A stretch of DNA of 63,545 nucleotides from Halocafeteria seosinensis (taxonomy: Eukaryota; Sar; Bigyra; Bicosoecida), in contig LVLI01000343.1 in the NCBI GenBank assembly GCA_001687465.1, positions 1 to 63,545 of the forward strand, given 5' to 3'. Below the pieces are notes generated by a model. It did no database searches, had not been told where the DNA came from, and saw nothing but the letters and a program-made list of their open reading frames with translations. Shown here piece by piece: positions 1-10,762 of this stretch; within the stretch, counting starts at the first letter, position 1; each line of letters starts with the position of its first letter. A program made the position numbers and the translations under genes.

Positions 1-241
1 ACTTTCGGAAATTGGTGACTGCCAAGATTTCGGTTTGTCTGANGCNATACAATACACACATGATAGATCATTTCTTGGGGAATCTTGGGTCACTTGTAGA
101 GTAATTTTAGGTATTCTTTCATTTTTCCTCATCTTTGTAAGAGTAAATACAATACACACACGTGAATTACAGGAGAACAGCCCTTGAGCACACCCTTATA
201 TATTCATGTGGTTATACGGAAATACTCCCCTAACGAGTTTA
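1..241. other. non-coding flank with short repeated motif
   Basis: No gene is seen. The stretch contains two ambiguous bases (43 and 46) and two copies of the motif tacaatacacac (about 48-59 and 147-158). A third copy sits near 619-630, just beyond the retroelement fragment. Read on the minus strand these are GTGTGTATTGTA motifs downstream of retroelement coding remnants, so they may be parts of element 3' tails. That link is an inference. Confidence 0.4.
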
Positions 242-467
242 AAGGGAGTCCGGATCCCCCACGATGTATTCCCCTGTAGAATCATTACAAAACATGATGT
301 CTTTCCGATCGATTGCCTCGTTAGCTAGACGGTCAGCCTCCGTGTTTTCCTCGCGAGGAACATGATGCAGCGAGATAGACTTCACCTGTGGCTGCTCCCG
401 CAAACGCTCAAGTGTTTCGATTATTCTCTGAAGGACGGGCTGCAGGTTATTTGCAGACATCCACACT
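242..467 (-). pseudogene. RNase H domain C-terminal fragment (retroelement remnant)
   Basis: The minus-strand reading frame carries the end of an RNase HI-type domain, with the block HHVPREENTEADRLANEAID. The conserved His-Val-Pro-Arg-Glu-x-Asn...Ala-Asp-x-Leu-Ala-Asn pattern holds the last catalytic Asp of RNase H folds. A TTTAG splice-acceptor-like sequence lies just before codon TGG-ATG near 467, so the visible part may be a last exon or simply the truncated end of an element. The upstream catalytic residues are not visible in 468-640. Similar domains occur in retrotransposon polyproteins and in RVT_3-type cellular proteins. The neighbouring retroelement tail on the same strand favours a mobile-element origin. 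Confidence 0.5.
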
Positions 468-639
468 AAATAAAATAATAGTCCACACAAGGACGGAAAC
501 TTTTGAGATCCACAATCGCGGAGTGCCTTTTACGGTGCTCTCCGAAGGTGGGGTGAATTACAGGCAAACGTTCCTTGCGCCCAATTAATTGCGTTCGTAG
601 ATTCTTCCGGTAGGACGTATACAATACACACCATTCTAC

Positions 640-1530
640 TTACGTTTCAAATTGCGCGGTAGTCACGAAATGCCGGATCATTTTGACGTTCTCTCTCATC
701 AAGCACAGGCTTAGCCGGGACATCACCAGCTTCCTGTAGTTTCGTTGGTCCCACGCTCCTTTCAGTGTCCCCGGAAATCTCTTTGCCAGACGCTTAAGGA
801 AACGATACGCATCGTCTCCGAAACCTCCAGTCGCTTCCATCGCGAAAGGAATGAGCTCCCGATCATGCCTGCGTAGGTGGGAATACTTTGTCCTCTTCTG
901 GTTTTCTGCTTCCATGGCCACGCATAGTCTGGTGTTGGCCGCTCTTCCCATCCTATCTTGTGTTAAAGGGTTGACCACGGTGACGTCTATAAACAGCTCG
1001 ACCAGAGGCCCCTGGGCGACGATGTCCATCCTTCCATTCGGGTCGGACTGTGACGGCATAGGCTTCTCCAATTGTATGGGCATTCTGCATGCCTTCAGTT
1101 CCTTTCCCAGCGCAACTCAATAAAAAATTATATTTCTTCATCCCTTTTGGGGAAGCTCCAATTGAGTTCACCCTTCATTATTTGGTCAGTGAGCCAGCTC
1201 TGCTGCTTCCGATTAGGTGCACACTCCTCCAAAGTAGACTCCTGAAGATCCACTCCTCGCCCCCGAAGATTTGAGATGAGGGAAGTACGAGTTTCAGAGT
1301 CCTGTTCCACCCCTGCCTCCCATGCTGAGGCAACATACGCTGCGGTTGAGATAGAGGAGGCTTTAACCAGCAAAGGTAAATGGATCTGATGACATCTATT
1401 CACTTTATCAGCGTCCTGGAACTCTCTCGCTCCAAGCAGCAGGATCTGATGACATCTATTCACTTTATCAGCGTCCTGGAACTCTTTCGCTCCATTTCCC
1501 CAGCGCTTGCCAGGCTTGTGACATGCAGTT
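640..1530 (-). pseudogene. non-LTR retrotransposon C-terminal fragment, PD-(D/E)XK endonuclease-like
   Basis: The last 147 codons (640-1083) contain ELFIDVTVVNP followed by EAENQKRTKYSHL and then FAMEATGGFGDDAYRFLKRLA. That is the usual C-terminus of site-specific-type non-LTR retrotransposon proteins: a restriction-like endonuclease core with an Asp on the first strand, a D-x-T-V strand and a K-x2-K-Y helix. In the same frame, coding sense continues upstream as ALGKELKACRM to an in-frame TGA near 1125. A second frame at 1128-1525 holds RKQQSWLTDQIMKGEL, also typical of such elements. The Cys/His zinc-knuckle part expected between them is missing and frames shift, so this is a broken 5'-truncated copy. 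Residues 1381-1494 carry a tandem duplication, described separately. Confidence 0.6.
1382..1494. repeat. 60-bp-period tandem duplication
   Basis: The 53-nt unit starting ggatctgatgacatctattc at 1382 recurs at 1442 with one mismatch (actctctcgc versus actctttcgc). The period is exactly 60 nt, so the duplication keeps the reading frame (20 residues; NRCHQI appears twice on the minus strand). It lies inside the retroelement remnant. Confidence 0.9.
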
Positions 1531-2060
1531 CCGTTTCAGCAACCCCTTTGTTCGAGCTCCAATACCTCCACGCATGATCACGATAATACCTCTCTAGATA
1601 TAAATTGTACACTTGGCATTCTATGTCACACCGATAAACCAGTTGCTAAGGAGAGGGGCCTGCAGAATGTCTAACTCTGTAGACTACACCCAAAAACCGA
1701 AATACAAACGAACGGAAATCGTTATGTAGTTCGCACTTGTCAATCTTTCTCTTGGCAATATTTGATCGTAGTCCTACGAGAGTGAGTCAGCGTAATGTTT
1801 ACTGATAAGACTACAAACACTGACCGCCAAGCCCATTCTCCCCTAGGAGGCCTGTTTATTTTGTGGGGGGATCCACGAAATCTTGACGAAGAGCATCCCA
1901 AGGCGTAGAGCTGCCACCGAAACTGGCACTTCTTTGGCAAGGTTGTGTACGCACGGATTTCAGCCAGTTTTGCGCCCCGGTTGTTTGGCATTGCTTTATA
2001 TGTTACCCCAGGTGAGTGTTACCATAAACGTTTTACGTAGGTCCTTACCCACACAATTTG
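1531..2060. other. intergenic, no gene recognised
   Basis: About 530 nt between the retroelement remnant and the 3' end of the SCLT1-like gene. Short open frames exist on both strands (for example 1740-1991 minus), but none shows family similarity or splice-supported extension. Part of it should be the 3' UTR of the SCLT1-like gene. Confidence 0.4.
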
Positions 2061-4602
2061 TCACACAGCGGCTACGGATGCATCTGCCCTTGAGCGGAAT
2101 CCGGTATCGCCTGAAGAAAGTTGCCAATAATCCCGCTTGACGTCATCTTTATTTTTTCCATTGTACTTTCCCTGGTTTGTGATCTGCGACAATGGAGATT
2201 CAACCATTGTGGTCGGCCTCATATTTTGGAGTTGTCTTTTCAATTGCTCAATTTCACGGATGTGCTCCTCCTCTCGTGAGATGAGTGCCGCCACCTCCTT
2301 CGCCCTGGCTGTATGCTCATCGGTAGCAGACTCCAACGCAGTTTCTAAAGAGTTCGCCCGTTCCTCTGATTCAATATATGACTTATAAAGCTTAGCATAT
2401 TGTTCTCGGACGTCGTCTAGCTGTTCTTGCAAGTTTTTCACTTCTTCTTGAAGGTGGTTCGACTCATCAAATGCAAACCTGGCCTGTTTCTTAATTTTCG
2501 ATACGGTAATTTGACTTTGGGAACTTTGTTTCGCCAAGGCGGAGTTCAACTGTCCAGTGATTCGTTCTCTCTGCTCTTCGGAGTTACGCAATGCGTTTAC
2601 ATACTCGTCGTGCTGTCTCTGTAGGGTACTGACTTTGGCTTGGAACGACTGGACGGTGCGCTCCAGTTCTAGACGCAAGTTATGCTCACGCTGCTGCGCT
2701 GTAGCCTCCTGTTCGTGGAGCTGGTTGCGTGCAGCCTCCTTTTCACTCCGAAGCTTCGCCATCTTGTTTTGGACATTAGCGAGTTCTTCTTTCAAGCTGT
2801 GGACTTCAGATTCGAGATGCTCCTTACGCTTTCCCGATTCCTGGGAAATAGCCTTTTGCTCCGATAGTTCATCTTGCACCCCTTTCAGGCTTTTGTACAC
2901 ACGCTGTAATTCATTATTCTGTTTTGAGATCTCGTCCTGGGATTGTCTCTGCGATGATGCGAAATCACTCTTATGAGTACGCTTGCTCTCTTCGTGGGCT
3001 TGCTTTACTCTTGACAAGTCACTCTTGTACGAGGCAGTGTCCCGCAATGCTCTGTCCCTTTCTGCCCTGACCTCACCAACTTTCTGCTCCAGACGATCAA
3101 TCTCCACCTGTTTATCACTCAGTTGGCTATTCAGTCGTTCCCTCACCGTGGCAACAGCGTCCTTTTCTTGATTCAGGGCTTCCGATTTATGTGACTCCAG
3201 TCGATCGCACAGCCTCCCCACCTCATCTCTGTCAGCTTCCGCTTTAGAAAGAGCCGACTGTTTTTGAGTTTCAGCTTCTTCCATCTTCTCCGCTACTTCT
3301 CGTTCACGCCTCGTAAGAGTATCTTCCTTGGATTTGTATTCATTCAATTGTTTCTCCAGACTTCGAATCACCCGGAGCATGCCTTCACAATCTCTTCGGG
3401 CGTTATTCAGTTCAAGATCTACCTCTTTGAATCTGGCGTTCAGTGCGTCCATTTGCTCATCTCGCTCCGAAAGCTTTCGTTGAAGCTCTTTGGTTCTGTT
3501 GTTCACAGTCTTCAGTCGTTCCATCAAGTTGGAAGAGTCACTTTCAGATTGGCGAGAAAGGTCTTCCAAAGCAGTTTTGTACTTATACAATGATTCCTGT
3601 AACTGCTGCTTTTCATTCTCTAGTTGAGTCACTTCGGTTTCCATAGATTGTCGCTTCCATTGTAGAGTGTCAACCTCCGTCTGTAGCTCTGCTGCTTTCC
3701 TCTCATAATAAGTATTATGCTGCCGTTCCTCATTGAGTTTTCCTTGAGCACTCTTCATTCCCTCACCCAACTCAATGGTCTTTTGGCGATATGTATCAAT
3801 GAGACTCTGTCTCTCGTGCAGAGCGTTTCGTAGATTATCCGATTCCTCTGCTAGCGCGTTTACCTCTTGTCTCAGGTAATGCGATTCCTTCATCGCTAAT
3901 TCGTACCGTTGCTGGTATTCCTCCGTTTGACCGTCAGCAGGTGTAGAAATGGGTGGATTAATCGTACCGGAGGCGGTACCGTCATGTCCCAGAGGTTGCT
4001 GAAGCAGTCTCTCGTTAGCTTCGTTGAGTTCCGTGTGTAGTCGTTCATTTTCCTGCACATAAACCCATGCTTGATCATAGACACTGTTAGAACCCCATTT
4101 TCTTTTGCTCTTCTCGAAGCATACCTGTGATAGTTCGTTTAGGTAACTTTGTAACCTGTCGACGTTGCTTTCATTCCTGTGATTCGCTGTTTCAAGTTGG
4201 TGGATCCGCGAGTCATAAGCCAAGAGCAACGGCGTCATCACGTTCGAGTCAAACGTCCATGGGGGAAGTTCCTCCGGAGATGGATAGCTTGAATCTAGAC
4301 TACTACTTCCGGGGCCGTGTATCTGAGTAGGTGCCTGCCCTTGCTGGTACAACTTCAGTTCATGTTGTAAGCGCGCCACTACTTGCTTGAGATACTCATT
4401 CTGTTTCGCCAAGCTCCTGCAACACTCGGCAAAGCCATGAACTCCACACCAACTACAAGTGTACGCACGGAGCTGTGTCGAAAAGAGAGAAGGGGAAAAC
4501 GGCATGTACGTACCCTGAGGCTGGGTGGTAGGAGTGCTGCTGCTGCTGCTCCAGACCGCTCTCGCGACCATCGGAAGAGGCTGACGCCATTTCGGCAGAC
4601 AT
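2061..4602 (-). CDS. SCLT1: SCLT1-like centriolar distal-appendage coiled-coil protein
   Basis: Exons 4514-4602, 4125-4416 and 2061-4052 encode 790 residues. SCLT1 is a component of centriole distal appendages needed for docking the centriole to the membrane and starting ciliogenesis (family knowledge). The residues near 80-130 (TPLLLAYDSRIHQLE, then ENERLHTELNEA) match the N-terminal hallmark of SCLT1, and the rest is nearly continuous heptad coiled coil, at about the usual family length. The start is the ATG at 4600-4602. The longest open frame begins later only because both introns happen to be open: the first (4417-4513) in another phase, the second (4053-4124) in frame, adding 24 false codons. 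Removing the second joins LSQ to ENERLH exactly as in the family. A further 56-nt intron near the C-terminus is possible, so the last about 25 residues are uncertain. Confidence 0.72.
4053..4124 (-). other. 72-nt in-frame, stop-free intron of SCLT1-like gene
   Basis: On the minus strand the segment begins GTATGC and ends TGTGCAG, is 72 nt (3n) and holds TTCTAAC, a good branch-point match, about 35 nt before the acceptor. It has no stop in the host frame, so failure to splice would insert 24 residues without truncation. Confidence 0.75.
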
Positions 4603-4903
4603 TATCACGCGCAACACACTACACGAAAAAAAGGGTATATTAAAACAACAGGTTAATACTAGTAGCTACCACACAATCATGCACCCTGCAATCCTATGCT
4701 GGTGGGCAAGGATAGTGACCGTTAAGCGGCATCTTCACAGCCAAGCCCTAGAGTATCGATAGGTACGGCGTTATACCACTGCGAGCAGGAGCCTCTACCA
4801 GGAGGTCTTAAGGATTCATAACAGTGCTATACATGAACACACGCGTGACAACGTGCAGGGAAGGTGGTGTACATTTTTGGAGTGCTTGAAGGGAGCTACG
4901 CAT
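4603..4903. other. intergenic between two minus-strand genes
   Basis: About 300 nt separating the start of the SCLT1-like gene from the stop of the dynein intermediate chain gene. It should contain the promoter of the former and the 3' UTR of the latter. No distinct element was recognised. Confidence 0.4.
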
Positions 4904-6914
4904 CTACGAGGTCGTAGCTTCCCCGTTATGCGTCTCGTGTTGTTCGCTGTCGGCTGCCTTAGTTTCTTCTTCTTCGGCATCCTTAATCATTGACAAAAAC
5001 TCGGCATCAACCTTTCGTAAAATGTCATCCATATCTTCGCCGTCCACCTCAGCAAGCTTATCTACACTGGGCTTCCGCTGTTTGGCCCGCTGTAATTCCA
5101 TACTACGCTTTTCCAAATTCTTCTCCCGAGTACTTTCACGTTCAAACATTGTTTGCATAGCACTCTTCTCGTTCTGTTGAGGGCGAGCTAGGCTATCGCT
5201 CATCTCTAAAAGCGAGACAGTACCATTCACGTCCCCTACTGCACACAGGTTCCCGCCTTGCTGGGTGTTACCTTGCACGGCGATGCTGCTCAGCGAGTAG
5301 TCGCCAACCTTATGACTATACGCAACATCATTTTGTCTGTGATAGATATCCCAGACATCCACAACACCGTCCATTCTGGTAGTGAAGAAGACGCCGGGTC
5401 GGGTGGGAGACCAGCATCCGCCTGTTAAGTACGATTGACAATATTGCGTGCTCATGATAGGAGTGTTGTTATCTTCGCTCCACACACGCGCAGTCCAGTC
5501 GCCAACCGTCATAAAGTACTTCGGATGACTCGGGTTTCGCTGAATAGCACAAATAGGTCCATGGTGCTTCCCACTACCTGAATCTTTGCAAGTAACCATT
5601 TGGTCTCCCTTCTTCTTCGTGTTGATATTCATTACAATACCTTGCTCGGTACCCACAAGGAATTTCGTACTACCCCCCTCGACATTGTATTCCATACTGC
5701 TGCCTCCGAGGAAGTTGCCTTGCCCATCCTTAAGTTCATATTCTGCAGTTGGCTCCTTCAAAGATCGCATGTCCCATTTCAGCATTCTTCCATCTGTTGA
5801 GACGGAAACGAATTCCTTGTGAGTCTTACTCTGAATCCAGAAGACATCATACACAGGGTCGTGATGACTCGTTTCTACTTCTGAACTCTGTACGGCTGAT
5901 TGGACTACAGAGTTTTTTGATTTGAGGTCAAAAACAGATATCAGGCCATTGTAGGATCCTCCCACAAGCGTGTCGTGGAACTTGTGGTTATAACGTAGAC
6001 AAACGAGGGGACTCGATGGGACCAACTCTCGTTCTGGTGTGTTGGGATTCGTCACATCCCAAATATATGATTTCACAGGAAGACGGTGCCTCATCATTCT
6101 CTCATCCTGGAAATGAAGGATAGAGTATGATACAGCTATTTTATTCCCGTCAGGATTCCAGTTAATACTAGTTGCTGTCCGCTTGATTGTGTTAGGATCC
6201 CTGAATACTGCGAGACCCTTTGCGGACGGAGGCTCTGTAGACGTGTCTACCGTATCTCCCTTGAAGTACTCTTCGTAAATGTTGACAGTGTTGTTTTGCT
6301 TTACGCAATTTTCTGCAGTAGACGCTAGCTTTTGCACTTTCGATCGATATTTTACATCCTGGAGTCCGAAACGAAAGAAGAGGAGATCCCACCGGAACCC
6401 AGCCGTATCAAAAATTCTGCCACATGTAACGTACCTTGTTCGCTTTCTTTAAATACCGCTCCACTTGGTCTGCCTCTGTACAGTCCACATTCTCAGGCCA
6501 CCCACCTTCCAAATGCTTCATTCCTTGGCTCTTGTGTTGCACTCGAAATGTATTAACCTGTGTCATGGTTGATAAATTTCGAGTGTCTACTGCTTCAGAG
6601 GCTCAATGCTTGTCACATACCTCGTGCATAGCCATTGCTGGATTAGTATCCAGCACTGTATTTGCAGGATTTCGTAGTACATAATCTTTTTCTACGTCTT
6701 CACTGCGCAGTACAAACACAAACAAAGTCCAAAGGTGATTTTTATGGCCGTTAAATTGGTTTACCTCATCCAGAGGGCGACGTATTGCCTGCTGCTAGTC
6801 CACGACATCTTACCTTCCTGCAAAACTCTCTAATATCGTTGCTGGGACATCATCGAAAGCATAAGGATGCCCCAATTCCCTCCTTTTCTTCGTATACGCA
6901 ACATAAATCTCCAT
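4904..6914 (-). CDS. DNAI2: axonemal outer-arm dynein intermediate chain 2 (DNAI2/IC69/ODA6)
   Basis: Exons 6814-6914, 6621-6702, 6435-6557 and 4904-6358 encode 586 residues, close to the usual length of about 600. The protein is the WD-repeat intermediate chain of outer dynein arms and helps dock and regulate dynein in motile cilia. The start MEIYVAYTKKR matches the conserved family N-terminus. EGGWPENVD, VKQNNTVNIYEEYF, AKGLAVFRDPN, SYIWDVTNPN, FLVGTEQGIV and TVGDWTARVWSED are diagnostic blocks, in family order. A WD40 propeller occupies about residues 180-480, followed by a charged helical tail. The first intron (6703-6813, 111 nt) is the longest placed in the window; its splice joins phase-2 and phase-1 ends and restores family spacing. 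Divergent from the ABC transporter gene. Confidence 0.93.
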
Positions 6915-7387
6915 TTTTCGCCTCCGAGCGTGCGCGGTGCTCCACCGACTACTTGAACACGTTCCGTAAGCAAATTATACCGCAGAGACGCAAGGCACAC
7001 CTCCACAAGTACTAGATCAGGTACTTCTACGGTATATTAAACATCTACACAGCAGGAAAACGCCAGCATGCTCTGTGATTGACTCTCCTGAGGGTCGATC
7101 CTTTCAAAAAGGCGACAAACAATTCATTCACTTGCAGTGATTGAAGACAATTTGAAGTTTGGCCCCTGACGCAAGGTTTGACGCTGAGCATTGCAGCATT
7201 GCTAGTCGGGAAGGAAAAAAATCGACTTGAATGTAGTATCCGTACTAATGGCGTGCAATGTGTCCCTAATGACGACGACGACCTAAGTCGTCAATAGATA
7301 CTTGTCCGTCGATAACAGGAAACGTGAAGTTGTAGTTCGGTGTGGAGTTTGTATGGTACACAATTCATTTTTATACCTTAGAAAACA
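6915..7387. promoter_or_regulatory. divergent intergenic region, likely bidirectional promoter
   Basis: 473 nt between the starts of DNAI2 (minus) and the ABC transporter (plus). It must hold both 5' UTRs and promoters. I see no clear TATA box or repeated motif. Confidence 0.4.
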
Positions 7388-10300
7388 ATGCAAAACGGCA
7401 TCGCAGATTCTGCAAAGGAACGCCTACTTTCTGAAGAAAGTGAAGAACGAGATGAAGAACCTCCTGGGAATGACGAAAAGCAACCCGGATCGAAGCTGCC
7501 TGCGGCGTTCTTCTCCGCTGCGTTGGAAGAGACTCAGGGTAACACTGGACATGTTAACTCACATGAAGATGCGAGAGCGTCATCGGTGTCTTCAATACTC
7601 GAAAATGGCTTCGATATTGAAGAAGGTGCAGGCGGAAGTAGCAAACAGAAGGAGGAAGAAGAGAAACCCAAGTAAGTCCATTATCATGTGAAACCAGTTG
7701 CCACGCAAACAATCTGAGGTGCTTCCGTGCACTAGCAGAATCAAAGATTTGAACATACGAAGACTCTTAGGTGAAGCGAAACCGGAGACATGTATCCTTA
7801 TATTTGGCATCATTGCTCTTTTTTGCTCGGCGATTTGCAACCTGGCCATCCCTGCAATCTTTGGAAGGATCATTAACAGGTAGCGGCATCTCTTGAACAT
7901 TACCATATGAGGTGCAATGAATGTGCGAAAATGATTGTACTTACGCAGCATTACTGATGACAAAGATTCTTCCCGTTCACGTGATCTGAAAACGAACGTG
8001 GTTATATTGGTTGTCGTGGCCGCTTTAGCAGGTACGTGTTGCTATGACTCAGAGTGCTTCGGTCTCTGCGTACAGTGACTGTTTCGCACAACAACGCAGG
8101 TTTTTTTACATTTCTTAGAGGATATTTGTTCACGTAAGCGATGTGGATTGTGAGATTGCTCAGAAGCATCGTCCATGATTCCCGTTACTCCGGTATCAGA
8201 TATGCCGGCGAACGTGTGGTGGCTAGGTTGCGCCGGAAGTTGTTCAATGCTATTATGTACCAGGAAGTGCGTATTTTCTCTCCTAATCTAGATATTCTAT
8301 TATCCCACTGTAGCCGTTTTGCTCTTGCAGATTGCATTCTTTGATGAAACGCGAGTCGGAGAATTGCTCTCCCGCATCAGTAGCGACACAGCTGTCTTGA
8401 AGGACGCTATCACCTTAAATATTTCCATGGGGTATGTCTGCTTTATCGCTCTTATCATAGCAATGTGAGTTGTATGCACGCATGCTTGTCCTTGCCAGTC
8501 TGAGGTGGAGTGCCACGGTGATCGGAGGCATCATCTATTTGTTCATTATGTCATGGAGGTTGACGTTGGTGATGATGGGAGTCGTACCTGTGGTCCTATT
8601 AAGCGCTTTAGTTTATGGGAGATACGTCAAACGCCTTACAAATGCTGTGAGTTGGAAGCCGTTTGTATTCGATGGAGCGTTGAGTCATCCTTGTCTCTAC
8701 TACACAGAGTCAACAAGCCCTGGCTTCCTCTTCTGAAGTCGCCGAGGAGTCGATTTCGTGCATTCGAACTGTTCGCAGTTTTGCTAATGAAGACAAGCAG
8801 GTACGATAAGGAATTTTGCCGATAATGTTTGACACTCGTAGTTCGCAATATTTTTTCAAAATTCAGATGGAATCGTTTGCCTATTATGTGGATGAGACCC
8901 TCCGTTTGGGTACCAAGCGTTCTCTAGCCTATGGGCTCTTTGTAGGATCATTTCAATCATTAATTGCTTGTTCGTTTGTTGCCATCGTATATTATGGTGG
9001 GACGCTTGTCATTCACGGACATTTGTCCCCGGGTGTGCTTACTTCCTTTCTTCTTTACGCTCTAGTTATTGGTGGAGCCCTCGGTGGTATGTATTTGTTT
9101 AGCTCCCATCGCCGACATCGAGCGATTCGAAGGCCATCGAGACACTGTTTTACCACAGGACTTGGAAGCTTGTTTGGAAACATAATGTCCGCAATTGGAG
9201 CAAACCAGCGAGTGTTTCGTATCCTGGATAGACAACCAGCATTTCCAATTCGCGGAGGTACGACGATTCCTGGTTTACAGGGTCATGTCAAGCTACACAA
9301 TGTACGTAGTCATATACTGCAAAACAATATTGCCGCACGCTAGCTTAGCTTCCTAAGCATACTCTCTATTGAACAGGTCAAATTTACTTATCCGTCCCGT
9401 CGACACATTAAAGCGCTGCGCAATTTCTCTTTGGAATTAATACCGGGAAAAATAACTGCACTTGTGGGTAAGTGTCGTTTTGTGATACACATAGCTTCCG
9501 AAACAATAATGCCGATGGTGTCTTATTGCTGTACAGGGCCTTCTGGAGGAGGCAAGAGTACAGTATGTAATCTGATTGAAGGATTTTACCACCCGGCGTA
9601 AGTTGGTCGTTCCTTGGAGGGTTTCAACGACCTCCAAGTGCCATTCTTGTAGATGTATCCAAGTATTTGTGCAATTCAGGGAGGGGAAAGTTCTGATTGA
9701 TGGATACGATCTTCGTGAACTCGATGGAAGTTGGTGGAGACAGCGAGTTGGTAGGTGGAGCCATGGGTGTGTCCTCGACGGTTTCTGCTCAGTAGCTTTG
9801 AAAATGATCCTTCAGGTCTGGTGCAACAAGAACCGACACTTTTGCATTGTTCTATTAGAGAAAATATAAAGTACGGAACAGTTATCACTAGCGAAGAGGA
9901 AGTTGTGGGAGCGGCAAAGAAAGCCAATGCGCACGACTTTATTCTCTCCTTCCCGGAGGGGTATGACACAATTGTTGGCGAACGAGGCATTAGGCTGAGT
10001 GGAGGCCAAAAGCAAAGAATAGCTATCGCACGGGCTATATTAAAGGTATGTAACCAGCACTGAAAAGGGGAAGCACCTTGACGTAAACAATACGCGCTTG
10101 TGTCCAACACAGGATCCAAAAATTTTGCTTCTCGACGAAGCCACCTCGGCGTTGGATGCTGAAAGTGAACACCTAGTCCAGCAGGCTCTCGACAGATTAA
10201 TGGGCAATAGGACTGTATTGATCATAGCTCATCGTCTCTCCACTGTACGTGATGCTGCTTCAGTGGTCGTAGTGAACAAGGGGATGGTGCAAAATCAGGG

Positions 10301-10397
10301 AACTCATGAAGAATTGATGAAGCAAAGCCAGCTTTATCAAAAACTGGTCAAGAGGCAATTGCAGAGCGCTGAGAACGAAGCCGAAGACTCGAGCTAG
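7388..10397 (+). CDS. ABCB-type half-transporter, TAP-like/ALS1-like
   Basis: Fifteen exons: 7388-7671, 7739-7879, 7949-8031, 8100-8133, 8200-8266, 8331-8431, 8499-8646, 8708-8800, 8867-9086, 9159-9301, 9377-9467, 9537-9597, 9680-9750, 9816-10045, 10113-10397. They give 683 residues, one TM domain (about 110-400) plus one ATPase domain. The ATPase shows Walker [10 protein letters not shown], a Q-loop (VQQEPTLL), signature [14 protein letters not shown], Walker [13 protein letters not shown] and H-loop [35 protein letters not shown] and the ending LVKRQLQS are very close to plant ABCB27 (ALS1), a vacuolar transporter linked to aluminium tolerance, and more distantly to TAP/ABCB10. As a half-transporter it should act as a dimer in an organelle membrane. 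The 95-residue N-terminus is acidic and unlike the family. The substrate cannot be told from sequence. Confidence 0.9.
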
Positions 10398-10529
10398 CGA
10401 GTTACAACCTGTTTAATTAGAACTTTACTATTACTATGGGTAAGGAGAGCTATTTACTTCGCTACGCTACATCCAATAGCTCAGTCGTCAACCAGGGCAC
10501 CCATTGACGACAGACTTAAGATGGAAAGA
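10398..10529. other. convergent intergenic region
   Basis: Short gap between the stop of the ABC transporter (plus) and the SECIS region in the 3' UTR of the selenoprotein W gene (minus). It should contain both poly(A) sites. Confidence 0.4.
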
Positions 10530-10575
10530 CTCGGATATGTTCCTTGCGTATTAGCATTGAGAAACATATCGTCAT
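10530..10575 (-). promoter_or_regulatory. SECIS element (form II-like) of selenoprotein W
   Basis: Minus-strand RNA from 10575 down to 10530 reads AUGAC, then a perfect 10-bp helix (GATATGTTTC pairing with GGAACATATC, one G-U), then a 17-nt apical region, then CGAG. AUGA with the opposing GA forms the expected non-Watson-Crick quartet. The apical region starts UC-AA, placing the conserved AA 12 nt above the quartet, and TGC/GCA can form the mini-stem of form II elements. It lies about 190 nt after the stop of the selenoprotein W reading frame, the right place for a eukaryotic SECIS. A lower helix I is not obvious, the only weak point. Confidence 0.75.
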
Positions 10576-10762
10576 GACGGCAGCGAAAGCCACAGTACTC
10601 TCCCCCCTCTTTCTCTCTTTTTTTTTATTTTCACGGGAGTTATTCAGCGGAAGTCCACCCGGAAGGCGCTTGTCCACTCTTAGCGTACTCCGCTATTTCC
10701 TGCGGGGTTGTACCACATAATGTCACTTCCGCTTCAGCTAGTCAGTGTCGTAATTTTCCCTG

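Noticed and set aside
4513-4571. The first methionine of the longest SCLT1 open frame.
   Set aside because: It lies in a reading frame that runs through intron 1. The true start is the ATG at 4600-4602, and splicing gives the family's coiled-coil start.
6765-6788. A 24-nt micro-exon inside the first DNAI2 intron (between a CAGCAG acceptor and a GTAAAC donor).
   Set aside because: Using it needs a 25-nt intron on one side, far shorter than any other here. Skipping it gives residue spacing identical to DNAI2 in other species.
10645-10737. A 30-codon open stretch (EAEVTLCGTTPQEIAEYAKS and on) just after selenoprotein W that could be an extra C-terminal exon.
   Set aside because: Joining it to SelW needs an intron of about 34 nt and the phases do not fit. 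SelW already ends at the family's usual place, and this region is 3' UTR before the SECIS.
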